A stretch of 64,000 nt of DNA, from the NCBI GenBank assembly GCA_019695035.1, contig JAIBAU010000002.1:124001-188000 (forward strand), given 5' to 3'. Shown piece after piece: positions 32,851-40,686 of the stretch. Every line of letters starts with the position of its first letter. Position 1 is the stretch's first letter. The DNA comes from Caulobacteraceae bacterium. GTDB taxonomy: Bacteria > Pseudomonadota > Alphaproteobacteria > Caulobacterales > Caulobacteraceae. Under the pieces are notes generated by a model that was not told the origin of the DNA, searched no databases, and saw only the letters and a list, made by a program, of their open reading frames with translations. The translations under genes were made by a program, and so were the position numbers.

Positions 32851-33758
32851 GCGCCGGCCTCGCGGTCCTTCAGGGCCTCGTACAGGCTACGCACCCGCGC
32901 CGTGACCGGGCCCGGCAACCCGGCCGGCAGGACGCACCCGTCGACCTCCCGCACCGGGGTCACGCCGCCGAAGGTGCCGGTCACGAAGGCCTCGTCGGCG
33001 CCGATCAGGTCGTCAAGCGGGAAATCACCCCGCCGAATGGAAAAGCCGTTCGCCTCGCACAGCGCGATGACATTCCCCCGCGTCACCCCGTTGAAGCAGT
33101 ACTCGCCCGAAGATGTTCTGACCTGGCCGTCCCGGACCCAGAACAGGTTGGTGGCGTTGCAGCTGGAGACGAAACCATGCGGGTCCAGCATCACCGCCTC
33201 ATCCGCCCCACGGTCGATGACCTCCAGGAGGGCCCGGATCAGGTTGAGGCGGCTGTGCGAGTTCAGCCGCATGTCGAACATCTCGGCCGGCGTGCAGCGG
33301 ATCGTACTGGAGGCGAGGCTAAGTCCGCGGGTCTGGAGACCCGGGTCCGGCAGCTTGTGTTCCGCGACGATCACCACCGTGGGGCGCCCCAGCGCGTTGC
33401 GCGGGTCCTGGTTCGGGGCCTTCTTCTCGCCCCGCGTCACCATCAGCCGGATGTGAACGCCGTCCTCCATACCGTTGGCGGCGCAGACCGCCTTGAGAGC
33501 TGCGGTCACTTCCGCCCGCTGCAGGCCAATGTCCAGCGCAATGGCGGCGGCGCCGGCGAACAGCCGATCCAGATGGGCGTCGAGGAACATCAGGGCGCCG
33601 CGGTGCAGGCGGAGGCCCTCCCAGACGCCGTCGCCGAGCACGAAGCCGGCGTCGAAAACCGAGACCCTCGCCTCCCCGCGCGGAACCAGGTCGCCGTTCA
33701 GCCATATGAGGGCGTGGGCGTTGCGCGGATCTGGGGCGAAGTCCTGGCTGCCGGGCAT
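32847..33758 (-). CDS. Aminotransferase class IV-fold protein lacking the catalytic lysine
   Basis: 303 aa. Belongs to the fold-type IV PLP family (branched-chain/D-amino-acid aminotransferase, ADC lyase): WLNGDLVPRGEARVSVFDAG, GDGVWEGLRLHRG, GADEAVMLDPHGFVSSCNATNLF and TGTFGGVTPV are all recognisable. The Schiff-base Lys is expected around residue 169, before LN. There the sequence reads FDMRLNSHSRLNLI, with Ser169 in its place. There is no lysine between 136 and about 295. PLP chemistry through an internal aldimine therefore looks impossible as usually understood. Coupled to the sulfotransferase-like gene. Confidence 0.8.
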   Translation of the reverse strand: MPGSQDFAPDPRNAHALIWLNGDLVPRGEARVSVFDAGFVLGDGVWEGLRLHRGALMFLDAHLDRLFAGAAAIALDIGLQRAEVTAALKAVCAANGMEDGVHIRLMVTRGEKKAPNQDPRNALGRPTVVIVAEHKLPDPGLQTRGLSLASSTIRCTPAEMFDMRLNSHSRLNLIRALLEVIDRGADEAVMLDPHGFVSSCNATNLFWVRDGQVRTSSGEYCFNGVTRGNVIALCEANGFSIRRGDFPLDDLIGADEAFVTGTFGGVTPVREVDGCVLPAGLPGPVTARVRSLYEALKDREAGA

Positions 33759-33857
33759 CGTCTGTCTTTTCGTGACCTGACCCTGATTAGCAGAATTGGC
33801 GGCGGGTGAAGCGCCGCCTTATGATCAACCCGTCCCCTACGGACCCGGAGACCGCCG

Positions 33858-34190
33858 ATGCTGGCTTCGACCCTGACCGCCGCCCTGGCTTTGACCCTGA
33901 CGCCCGTCGAGTACACGCCCTCGACGCCGCCCCCGACGCCGCGGGTGCGGGACTACCTCGCCTTGTGCGACACCAACGCGAAGGCCTGCTCGGACATCCT
34001 CTTCGACCACGCCCACGACCACAGCGTCGGCGCCCAGCGGGTCGGCTACTGCCTGCCGCAGGAGGGCGAGGACGAGCAGGCCGTTACGGCGAAGGTCACG
34101 GCCTGGCTGCGCGGCCAGCCGGCGCTCGTCGACCAGCCGACGGATCCGGCGCTGAACTCCGCCCTGGAGCACGTCTACCCCTGCCGCTGA
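33858..34190 (+). CDS. Small exported Rap1a/Tai-like protein
   Basis: 110 aa with GGAG 8 nt before the ATG. A signal peptide (MLASTLTAALALTLTPV...) is followed by a small domain with cysteines in LALCDTNAKACSD, RVGYCLPQ and the terminal VYPCR. This spacing fits the Rap1a/Tai immunity-protein family, which in some bacteria protects against T6SS peptidoglycan amidases. No toxin or T6SS gene is in the window, so an orphan or domesticated role is more likely. Its stop overlaps the CTG start of the next gene (CTGA). Confidence 0.7.
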   Translation: MLASTLTAALALTLTPVEYTPSTPPPTPRVRDYLALCDTNAKACSDILFDHAHDHSVGAQRVGYCLPQEGEDEQAVTAKVTAWLRGQPALVDQPTDPALNSALEHVYPCR

Positions 34191-34648
34191 CCACGCCGCG
34201 CATCTTCGTCGACGCCGACGCCTGTCCCGTGAAGGACGAGGTCTACCGGGTCGCGCGCCGCTGCGGATTGCAGGTCTTCGTCGTCTCCAACAGCTGGATG
34301 CAGGTCCCGCGCGAGCCGCTCATCGAGCAGGTCGTCGTGGACGCCGGCCCGGACATCGCGGACGACTGGATCGCCGAACGGGCGGGCCGGGGCGACATCG
34401 TCATCACCGCCGACATCCCGCTCGCCGATCGGGTGCTGAAGGGTGGGGCCCAGGCGCTGAACGCCCGTGGGGCGCCCTTCACGTCCGACTCGATCGGCTC
34501 CGCCCTGGCCGGCCGCGCCATCGGCGAACACCTCCGATCGATGGGCGAGGTCACGCGCGGGCCGCCGCCGTTCGGACCCCGCGACCGCTCACAGTTCCTG
34601 CAGGGCCTGGACCAGGCCGTGAACCGCGCCCGCAAGGCGCTGGCCTAG
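34187..34648 (+). CDS. UPF0178/YaiI (DUF188) family protein, CTG start
   Basis: 153 aa. Family markers: IFVDADACPVKDEVYRVA at the N-terminus, SNSWMQVPREPLIEQVVVDAGPDIADDWIAE and GDIVITADIPLADRVLKGG. The acidic residues (DADAC, TADIPLA) suggest a PIN-like nuclease fold; activity unproven. The family begins M-x-x-P-x-I-x-V-D-A-D-A. Here the only codon at that place is CTG at 34187, overlapping the upstream stop as CTGA in the manner of ATGA/GTGA overlaps elsewhere in this window. No ATG, GTG or TTG fits. Convergent stop shared as CTAG with the next gene. Confidence 0.88.
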   Translation: MTTPRIFVDADACPVKDEVYRVARRCGLQVFVVSNSWMQVPREPLIEQVVVDAGPDIADDWIAERAGRGDIVITADIPLADRVLKGGAQALNARGAPFTSDSIGSALAGRAIGEHLRSMGEVTRGPPPFGPRDRSQFLQGLDQAVNRARKALA

Positions 34649-35256
34649 CGCTCTACGACCGCCCGGGCCCGATCGATATTGCGCTGCAGCTGTTCGCGGC
34701 GCCGGGCCTGATCGCGCTCCAGCCGCCGCTTGCGTCGATCCAGCTCCGCCTGCTCGGCCTCCAGGGCAGCGGTTTCCTTCACGGCCTCGCGCTCGAAGGC
34801 GCGAAGCTGGGCCTCGGCGCCGCGCAGCGCCAGCCGGTCTGCCGCAGACGGCCCCTTGCGCGGCGTCGGCATGGGCGGCGCGGACTGCGCCGGCGCGGTT
34901 TCGGCCGGCGGCCTGGGCGGCGCGCCCTTCTTCCTGCCGCCCTTCTGGTCGGGGGCGTCCTTGCCGGCCGGGCGCGCGGGGGCGGCCGCGAGCGCCGCGG
35001 CCCACGCCCCTCCGGCGTCCTGGCCGTCGGCGAGAAATGGACCGCTAGATCCCTTCGGCCGCCGAAGCGGCACGCCGGGCACCGCGCGCGCGGCCTCGAT
35101 TCTGGCGGGGTCGTCCTCAACCGTCGCACGGCCTTGGGCGAAAAGGTCCTGATGCACGCCGAAGGCATCCAGCGCCGCCCGCTGGTTGGGCGCGGCGACG
35201 ATCCATTCATGCACCCCGTCCACATCGGCGCGATAGACCCGCAGCGAACGCGCCAT
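34645..35256 (-). CDS. Hypothetical protein with Pro/Ala linker and C-terminal coiled coil
   Basis: 203 aa. The first 65 residues look folded (RVYRADVDGVHEWIVAAPNQRAALDAFGVHQDLFAQG). Next comes a Pro/Ala/Lys-rich linker, then a highly charged helix (AQLRAFEREAVKETAALEAEQAELDRRKRRLERDQARRREQLQRN in outline) predicted as coiled coil. No signal peptide or membrane segment. No family recognised. The ATG shares a base with the stop of the upstream gene (TGATG), so the two are co-translated. Confidence 0.72.
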   Translation of the reverse strand: MARSLRVYRADVDGVHEWIVAAPNQRAALDAFGVHQDLFAQGRATVEDDPARIEAARAVPGVPLRRPKGSSGPFLADGQDAGGAWAAALAAAPARPAGKDAPDQKGGRKKGAPPRPPAETAPAQSAPPMPTPRKGPSAADRLALRGAEAQLRAFEREAVKETAALEAEQAELDRRKRRLERDQARRREQLQRNIDRARAVVER

Positions 35257-35666
35257 CAGACGAAGAACCTTACCGGCTGCAGGGCGAGTTCCGGGCCCCC
35301 GGCGACCGGCCGCCAGTCGCCGGCCGCGATCACGGCGTTGCTCTCGCGCGCCTGCCGCCCCGGCCCCAGCGACCAGGTAATGTGATAGGTCCCGCCTCCG
35401 GGGCGATCCGATGCGCCGTCGATCTCGAGCACCAGCGCCTGAACTCCCTCTCCGTCGTCGGCCATGCCGATAACCCGTCCCCGCGCGGCCGGCGGCGGGG
35501 CAAGGTCGTCAGCGACGCCCGAGCGCAGGGTGACATGATCCGCCACGACCCGCCCATAGCGCGGCGGAAACCGCGCCAGCAAGGCGCCCCGCTCCACCCC
35601 AGACAGGCTCCAGCCGACAACCCGCCGCCGGGTCGGACTGGCTTTTCCCTTCACATCGCTCGGCAT
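35256..35666 (-). CDS. Hypothetical protein with two H-x-T motifs (2H phosphoesterase-like pattern)
   Basis: 136 aa, ATG at 35666. Two H-[VI]-T motifs occur on predicted strands: ADHVTLRSG near residue 45 and TYHITWSLG near residue 96. A pair of such motifs is the mark of 2H phosphoesterases (LigT, 2'-5' RNA ligase and cyclic phosphodiesterase domains), which are usually 150-200 aa. This protein is shorter and the rest does not clearly match. Start region GWSLSGVERGALLARFPPRYGRV. Treat the assignment as tentative. Confidence 0.6.
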   Translation of the reverse strand: MPSDVKGKASPTRRRVVGWSLSGVERGALLARFPPRYGRVVADHVTLRSGVADDLAPPPAARGRVIGMADDGEGVQALVLEIDGASDRPGGGTYHITWSLGPGRQARESNAVIAAGDWRPVAGGPELALQPVRFFV

Positions 35667-35699
35667 GGCGGCCCAACCGGTGCGTTCAGGCGACGGTTC

Positions 35700-37112
35700 C
35701 TAGCCCAGTCTGCCCACCAGTCCCTCCGCAAACACGCTCAGCGTATCGTCCCGGGCCCCCATGACCACGATCCGGTCGCCCGGTCGCGCGAGCTGGAGAA
35801 GGCGTTCGCCGCAGGCGTTGCGGTCGGGAAGGGCCTCGGCCTGGCGGCCGGCGGCGGCGATGCCGTCGGCGATGTCCCGGCTGCCCACCGAGCGGTCCGT
35901 CGTGCCGCCGAAGTAGACCGGCTCGGGCATCACCAGCACGTCCTCGGGATTGAGGTCGGCCGCAAAGCCCTCGATGAACTCGCGCCGCATCAGCCGGAGC
36001 GGACCGAAGCCGTGCGGCTGGAACAGGATCAGCAGCCTCCCGGGGAAGGCGTGCAGGGTCTGCAACGTCGCGTGGATCTTGTCGGGGTTGTGGGCGAAAT
36101 CGTCGTAGACGGTGACCCCGCCGGCCTGGCCGACAACTTCGAGGCGGCGACGAATGCCGGCGAAGCCGGCGAGGGCGCGGGCGGCGTCTGAGACCCTCAC
36201 GCCGCAGGCCACGGCGGCGCCGATGGCGGCCAGCGCGTTGGCGACGTTGTGGGCGCCGGGCACGCGCAGGTCCACGCGCGAAACGGCCGAGAGTTCACCC
36301 TCGCCCCCACGCGACACGACCTCGAAGCTGATCCCGTCCGGACGGGGGGTCAGGCTGCGGGCGAGCAGGTCCGCGACGGGATTGACCAGGCTGAAGGTGA
36401 TGGCCTTGTCGGCTGGAAGCTGGGCCGACAGGGCGGCGGTCTCTTCGTTGTCCAGGTTCAGCACCGCCCTCTGGGCGCGCGCCAGGAAGCCGCCGAACAG
36501 CTGGCGCAGCTCCTCCATGGACTTGTGGTCCAGCGAGACGTTGGTCAGCACCGCCACCTCGGGTTCGTAGCGGGCGATGGAGCCGTCGCTCTCATCGACC
36601 TCGGACACGAACAGGTCATCGCCGCCGACGAGCGCGCTGGCGAACGGTTCTTCGGAGGTCATGAAGTTCTTCATCACCGCCCCGTTCATGACCGTCGGGT
36701 TCAGGCCCGCGCTGTGCAGGATCCAGCCGATCATGCCCGTGACGGTCGACTTGCCGCTGGTGCCGCCGACACCGATCGCACGGGGCGCGGCGTTGAACAG
36801 TTCGGACAGGAGTTGCGGCCGCGTGACCACGGGCGCGCCGACCCGACGGGCGGCCTGGACGTCGGGAATGGTCTCCTCGACCGCACCGGAAATGACCAGC
36901 GTCTGCTCCGGCGAGGTCAGGCCGGAGCCATCCTGCGCGTGCAGGGCCACGCCGCGGGCGCGCAGCCAGTCGAACTTCTCGGGCGTGCGACCCTGGTCGA
37001 GGGCGCGGTCCGATCCTTCGACCCGGCCGCCGCGGCCTTTGACGATCATGGCCAGGGGCAGCATGCCGCTGCCGCCGACGCCGCAGAAGAAATAGGCTTT
37101 GTTGGAAGTCAT
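35700..37112 (-). CDS. Mur ligase, probably Mpl-like murein-peptide ligase
   Basis: 470 aa. The N-terminal [18 protein letters not shown] fold is that of MurC/Mpl; the ATP-binding loop is [16 protein letters not shown] and the metal site includes [11 protein letters not shown]. The C-terminal domain has [18 protein letters not shown], closer to the YDDFAHHP motif of Mpl than DDYGHHP of MurC. Mpl attaches the recycled tripeptide L-Ala-gamma-D-Glu-mDAP to UDP-MurNAc. The divergent neighbour encodes an LD-carboxypeptidase, the enzyme that makes that tripeptide, which supports the recycling role. A MurC paralogue is the alternative. Confidence 0.82.
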   Translation of the reverse strand: MTSNKAYFFCGVGGSGMLPLAMIVKGRGGRVEGSDRALDQGRTPEKFDWLRARGVALHAQDGSGLTSPEQTLVISGAVEETIPDVQAARRVGAPVVTRPQLLSELFNAAPRAIGVGGTSGKSTVTGMIGWILHSAGLNPTVMNGAVMKNFMTSEEPFASALVGGDDLFVSEVDESDGSIARYEPEVAVLTNVSLDHKSMEELRQLFGGFLARAQRAVLNLDNEETAALSAQLPADKAITFSLVNPVADLLARSLTPRPDGISFEVVSRGGEGELSAVSRVDLRVPGAHNVANALAAIGAAVACGVRVSDAARALAGFAGIRRRLEVVGQAGGVTVYDDFAHNPDKIHATLQTLHAFPGRLLILFQPHGFGPLRLMRREFIEGFAADLNPEDVLVMPEPVYFGGTTDRSVGSRDIADGIAAAGRQAEALPDRNACGERLLQLARPGDRIVVMGARDDTLSVFAEGLVGRLG

Positions 37113-37166
37113 GGGCCGAAACTATAAGGCGGAACGGCCTGATAGCCGCCCGGGGGCGACTTTTCC

Positions 37167-38003
37167 ATGAGCAAACGCATCGGCATCGTGGGGACCTCCT
37201 CGCCGCTCGACCCGCGCGTGGTCGAGGCGACCGAGGCGATGGCGTCGCGGCTCTACCCGGAGGCGACGCCAAGCTTCGTCTTCGCCCCCCAGTGCTTCGA
37301 GACGGCAGGGCATTTCGCGGGGCCGGACGGGGTCCGGGCCCAGGCCTTTGTGGACATGGCCAACGACCCGGAGATCGACGCCGTCTGGTTCGGCCGCGGC
37401 GGCTACGGCTCGGGCCGCCTGATCGAGACCGTGATGCCGCTGCTGGGCCCGCCGGCGCGGGAGAAGGACTACCTCGGCTACTCGGACGCCGGGGCCATGC
37501 TGGCGGCGCTCTACGGGGCCGGCTTCACGCGCGTGGCCCACGGCCCCATGCCCCACGACGCGCTGGGCTACGGCGCGCCAGAGTCCGCCGAGCGCGGCCT
37601 GCGCTGGTTGATGGAGCACGACCCGGCGGCGCTCGAACCCTCGGTGGACGGCGTGACCCCAACCGCCGCCTTCAACATCATGATGCTGTCGTCGCTGATC
37701 GGCACGCCGTGGCAGCCGGATCTGGCCGGGCACGTGGTGATGCTGGAAGAGGTGTCCGAGTATCTGTACCGGATCGATCGCGCCCTGTTCCACATCACCT
37801 CCAACCCGGCCCTGCGACGGGTGAAAGGATTCCGGCTCGGGCGCTGGTCGATCACCCCCAACCCCACCGCCGACTTCGCTCAGTCCCCCGAATCCGTCCT
37901 GCGTCACTGGTGTGAGCGGGCTGGCGTGGACTACCTCGGCGAGGCCGACATCGGGCATGACCTGGGCAACCGCGTCGTGCCCTTCGGACTTTACGGCCGC
38001 TAG
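37167..38003 (+). CDS. LD-carboxypeptidase (S66 peptidase, LdcA type)
   Basis: 278 aa. Trims the terminal D-Ala from murein tetrapeptides during cell-wall recycling. The serine nucleophile is Ser106 in YLGYSDAGAML, the Glu is in LEEVSEYLYRIDR (residue 194 or 195), and the His is His264 in ADIGHDLGN. WFGRGGYGSGRL is the characteristic substrate loop. No signal peptide, so cytoplasmic as expected for LdcA. Divergent from the Mpl-like ligase, 54 bp apart; convergent with the acyl-CoA dehydrogenase through a shared CTAG. Confidence 0.9.
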   Translation: MSKRIGIVGTSSPLDPRVVEATEAMASRLYPEATPSFVFAPQCFETAGHFAGPDGVRAQAFVDMANDPEIDAVWFGRGGYGSGRLIETVMPLLGPPAREKDYLGYSDAGAMLAALYGAGFTRVAHGPMPHDALGYGAPESAERGLRWLMEHDPAALEPSVDGVTPTAAFNIMMLSSLIGTPWQPDLAGHVVMLEEVSEYLYRIDRALFHITSNPALRRVKGFRLGRWSITPNPTADFAQSPESVLRHWCERAGVDYLGEADIGHDLGNRVVPFGLYGR

Positions 38004-39148
38004 GCGAAGTCCTTGAGGGTCTCGCGCGCGATGATCAGCTGCTGGATCTGGGACGACCCCTCGTAGATGCGGAACAGCCGGACGTCGCGATAGAGCCGCT
38101 CGATGCCGTAGTCGGCGATGTAGCCGGCCCCCCCGAAGATCTGCACCGCCCGGTCCGCAACCCGTCCGACCATCTCCGACGCGAAGTACTTGGTCGCCGC
38201 CGCCTCCAGGGTGGTGGGCGCATCCGCGTCGCGCAGACGGGCCGTCTCCATGACCATGGCGCGGGCGGCCATGGTCTCGGTCCGGCTGTCGGCGATCATG
38301 CCCTGCACCAGCTGGAACTCGGCGATCGGCTTGCCGAACTGGCGGCGCTCCAGCGCATAGCGGCAGCAGTCCTCGATGAGGCGCTCGGCCACGCCGACGC
38401 AGACGGCGGAGATGTGCAGCCGGCCGCGGTCTAGCACCTGCATGGCGACCTTGAAGCCCTCGCCTTCGGCGCCGATGCGGTTCTCGACCGGCACGCGCAC
38501 GTCCTCGAAGACCACGTCGCAGACATGGGCCCCGTGCTGGCCCATCTTCTGCTCCGGGCGCCCCACCGACAGCCCCGGACTGTCGGACGGCACGAGGAAG
38601 GCCGAGACGCCCTTCGCGCCGGGCCGGGCGGGGTCGGTGCGGGCCATCACCGTGAACAGGCCTGCCTTGTCGGCGTTGGTGATGTAGCGCTTGGAGCCGT
38701 TCAGCACATAGGCGTCGCCGTCGCGGCTGGCCCGGGTCTGCACCGCAGCGCTGTCGGAGCCCGCCTCGGGCTCGGTCAGGGCGAAGGAGGTGACCAGTTC
38801 GCCGCTGGCGATGCGCGGCAGGAAGCGCGCCTTCTGCTCCTCGGTGCCGAACATGGCCAGGCCCTGGCTGCCGATGCCGACATTGGTGCCGAACACCGAG
38901 CGGAAGGCAGGCGAAGTGCGACCCAGCTCGACCGCGACCAGGCACTCTTCCTCCATGCTCAGCCCCAAGCCCCCGTAGGCGGGGTCGATGGAGAGACCGA
39001 ACAGGCCCATGTCGCGCATCTCGGCGACGATGGCTTCGGGCACGGCGTCGTCTTCGGCCACCTGAGCCTCCAGGGGGCGCAGGCGCTCGGCGACGAAGCG
39101 GCGGATGGCGGCGATCAACTGATCGCGGGTTTCGGGATCCAGGGCCAT
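38000..39148 (-). CDS. Acyl-CoA dehydrogenase
   Basis: 382 aa. FAD-dependent desaturase of an acyl-CoA thioester. FALTEPEAGSDSAAVQTRA and YVLNGSKRYITNA line the flavin and substrate site; RRQFGKPIAEFQLVQGMIAD and VQIFGGAGYIADYGIERLYRD follow. The catalytic Glu is in RIYEGSSQIQQLIIA near the C-terminus. This arrangement is that of the short-chain/isovaleryl group, but the acyl chain cannot be read from sequence. No beta-oxidation partners are adjacent, so it may serve amino-acid catabolism. Confidence 0.92.
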   Translation of the reverse strand: MALDPETRDQLIAAIRRFVAERLRPLEAQVAEDDAVPEAIVAEMRDMGLFGLSIDPAYGGLGLSMEEECLVAVELGRTSPAFRSVFGTNVGIGSQGLAMFGTEEQKARFLPRIASGELVTSFALTEPEAGSDSAAVQTRASRDGDAYVLNGSKRYITNADKAGLFTVMARTDPARPGAKGVSAFLVPSDSPGLSVGRPEQKMGQHGAHVCDVVFEDVRVPVENRIGAEGEGFKVAMQVLDRGRLHISAVCVGVAERLIEDCCRYALERRQFGKPIAEFQLVQGMIADSRTETMAARAMVMETARLRDADAPTTLEAAATKYFASEMVGRVADRAVQIFGGAGYIADYGIERLYRDVRLFRIYEGSSQIQQLIIARETLKDFA

Positions 39149-39189
39149 GCCCCGCGCTTACGGAGGCGCGCGGCGGCGCGCAAGCCCGG

Positions 39190-39957
39190 CTAGTCGACCA
39201 CGAACTGCGCGTAGGCCTGGCCGAGGATGCGGTCGATGTGGGCGCGATAGGCCGCGTAGCGGGGCTGGCCGGGCCCGACGCGCCCGAACACGGCGTCAGG
39301 CGTCTTGTTCAGCGGAATGAAGGCGATGGGCGCGCTGGCCGGCGTCAGGTTCGAGCCCAGCCCCACCTTGAGCGTGGACAGCAGGCCGTACATCTCGCCA
39401 GCGATGGTGGGCCGCGACAGCACGATCAGGCGGTACTGCCCCTCCTCGTTGGTCACCAGATAGACGTGGCCGGACTGGCTGGGGAAGGAGACGTGGCCGC
39501 GCTGGGTGAAGGCGCCGTCCATCCGGTCGCTCTCGTGGAACACCAGGCTGGAGCTTGCGGCCTCCCAGCCGATGACGGTGCGATAGGCGTAGACCGTCCC
39601 CGCGTCCTGGAACGACGGCCGCAGGGTCAGGTAGTCGCCTTCCAGCCGCCGCACCGCCGCCCGCGCGTAGGAGCCCAGCCACTCGGGGGCGAGGTCCGCC
39701 CCGCCCCCGGCCCGGACCGGGGCCTCCGCGGCGGCCGGGCGCAGGTCCATGCCCAGCGCCTGTTCCAGCCGGATGGTGGTGGCCAGGGTGAAGGGACGTT
39801 GACCGGTCAGGGCCTTCTCCAGGGTCGACAGGCTGATCTTCGCCTCCGCCGCCAGCCGCTCTCGCGACATGCGCCGGCGCGCCAGCTCCTCGCGCAGCCG
39901 GGCGGCCACGCGCTTGCTGTGGTCACTGGATAGCAGGCCCTCGGCGCCGACCGTCAC
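39190..39957 (-). CDS. XRE-family HTH regulator with C-terminal ligand-type domain
   Basis: 255 aa from a GTG at 39957, preferred because GGAGGGG sits 8 nt upstream; an ATG at 39984 would add nine residues. N-terminal Cro/CI-type helix-turn-helix: RVAARLREELARRRMSRERLAAEAKISLSTLEKALTGQ in outline, with sharp turn SLSTLEKAL. The remaining 170 residues are a beta-rich domain (YLTLRPSFQDAGTVYAYRTVIGWE, GHVYLVTNEEGQYRLIVLS) seen in a set of alphaproteobacterial regulators; ligand unknown. Standing alone, its target may be the upp/URC operon or the dehydrogenase, but nothing shows this. Confidence 0.8.
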   Translation of the reverse strand: MTVGAEGLLSSDHSKRVAARLREELARRRMSRERLAAEAKISLSTLEKALTGQRPFTLATTIRLEQALGMDLRPAAAEAPVRAGGGADLAPEWLGSYARAAVRRLEGDYLTLRPSFQDAGTVYAYRTVIGWEAASSSLVFHESDRMDGAFTQRGHVSFPSQSGHVYLVTNEEGQYRLIVLSRPTIAGEMYGLLSTLKVGLGSNLTPASAPIAFIPLNKTPDAVFGRVGPGQPRYAAYRAHIDRILGQAYAQFVVD

Positions 39958-40041
39958 GGGCAATTCCCCTCCGATTCCGCACATTCCATCACAATTCCGC
40001 CGCCGGGGCGAAGCGGGGTGCGAATGGCGGGGCGGGCCGGC

Positions 40042-40686
40042 TCAGCGCGTGCCGTAGAGGCGGTCGCCCGCGTCGCCGAGGCCCGGCACGATGTAGCCGT
40101 GCTCGTTCAGCCGCTCGTCGATGGAGGCGGTCCAGATGGGGACCTCGGGATGGTGCGCGCGTAGCCGTTCGATGCCCTCCGGCGAGGCCACCAGGCAGAC
40201 GAAGCGCAGGTTCCTGACCCCCCGCTCCTTGAAACGGTCGATCGCCGCCACCGCCGTGTTGGCCGTGGCCAGCATGGGGTCGATCACCACCACCAGCCGG
40301 TCGGCGATGTCCTCGGGCGCCTTGAAGTAGTATTCGAAGGCCACAAGGGTTTCCGGATCCCGGTAAAGCCCGATGTGCGCCACCCGCGCCGCCGGGATCA
40401 GCTCCAGCATGCCGTCGAGCAGGCCCATGCCGGCGCGCAGGATGGGGGCCAGCACCAGCTTCTTGCCCTCCAGACGCACCCCCGCCGACCGGGCCACCGG
40501 CGTCTCGATCTCCACCGGCTCCAGCGGCAGGTCGCGCGTGACCTCGTAGCAGAGCAGGGTCGAGATCTCCCGCAGCAGCTCGCGGAACGAGGCCGTCGAA
40601 GTCTCCTTGCGCCGCATGATGGTCAGCTTGTGCTGCACCAGCGGATGCGAAACGACGGTGACCCCGTCCATGGCTTTCGTCTTCAT
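40042..40686 (-). CDS. upp: Uracil phosphoribosyltransferase
   Basis: 214 aa. Makes UMP from uracil and PRPP. The opening [21 protein letters not shown] and the PRPP motif [18 protein letters not shown] are typical; the usual GG or GN in that loop reads AN here. The C-terminal [13 protein letters not shown] is intact. Its ATG overlaps the stop of the DUF1688 gene (TGATG). In this operon, UPRT is the URC6-type member of the URC pyrimidine-degradation pathway, in which uracil is first converted to UMP. Confidence 0.94.
   Translation of the reverse strand: MKTKAMDGVTVVSHPLVQHKLTIMRRKETSTASFRELLREISTLLCYEVTRDLPLEPVEIETPVARSAGVRLEGKKLVLAPILRAGMGLLDGMLELIPAARVAHIGLYRDPETLVAFEYYFKAPEDIADRLVVVIDPMLATANTAVAAIDRFKERGVRNLRFVCLVASPEGIERLRAHHPEVPIWTASIDERLNEHGYIVPGLGDAGDRLYGTR

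Noticed and set aside
33858..34190. Rap1a/Tai-like gene as part of a T6SS effector-immunity pair
   Set aside because: No effector, VgrG, Hcp or other T6SS gene is adjacent; the neighbour is a UPF0178 protein.
35700..37112. Calling the Mur ligase murC
   Set aside because: It is not in a division/cell-wall cluster, the C-terminal motif is YDDFAHNP rather than DDYGHHP, and it is paired with an LD-carboxypeptidase.
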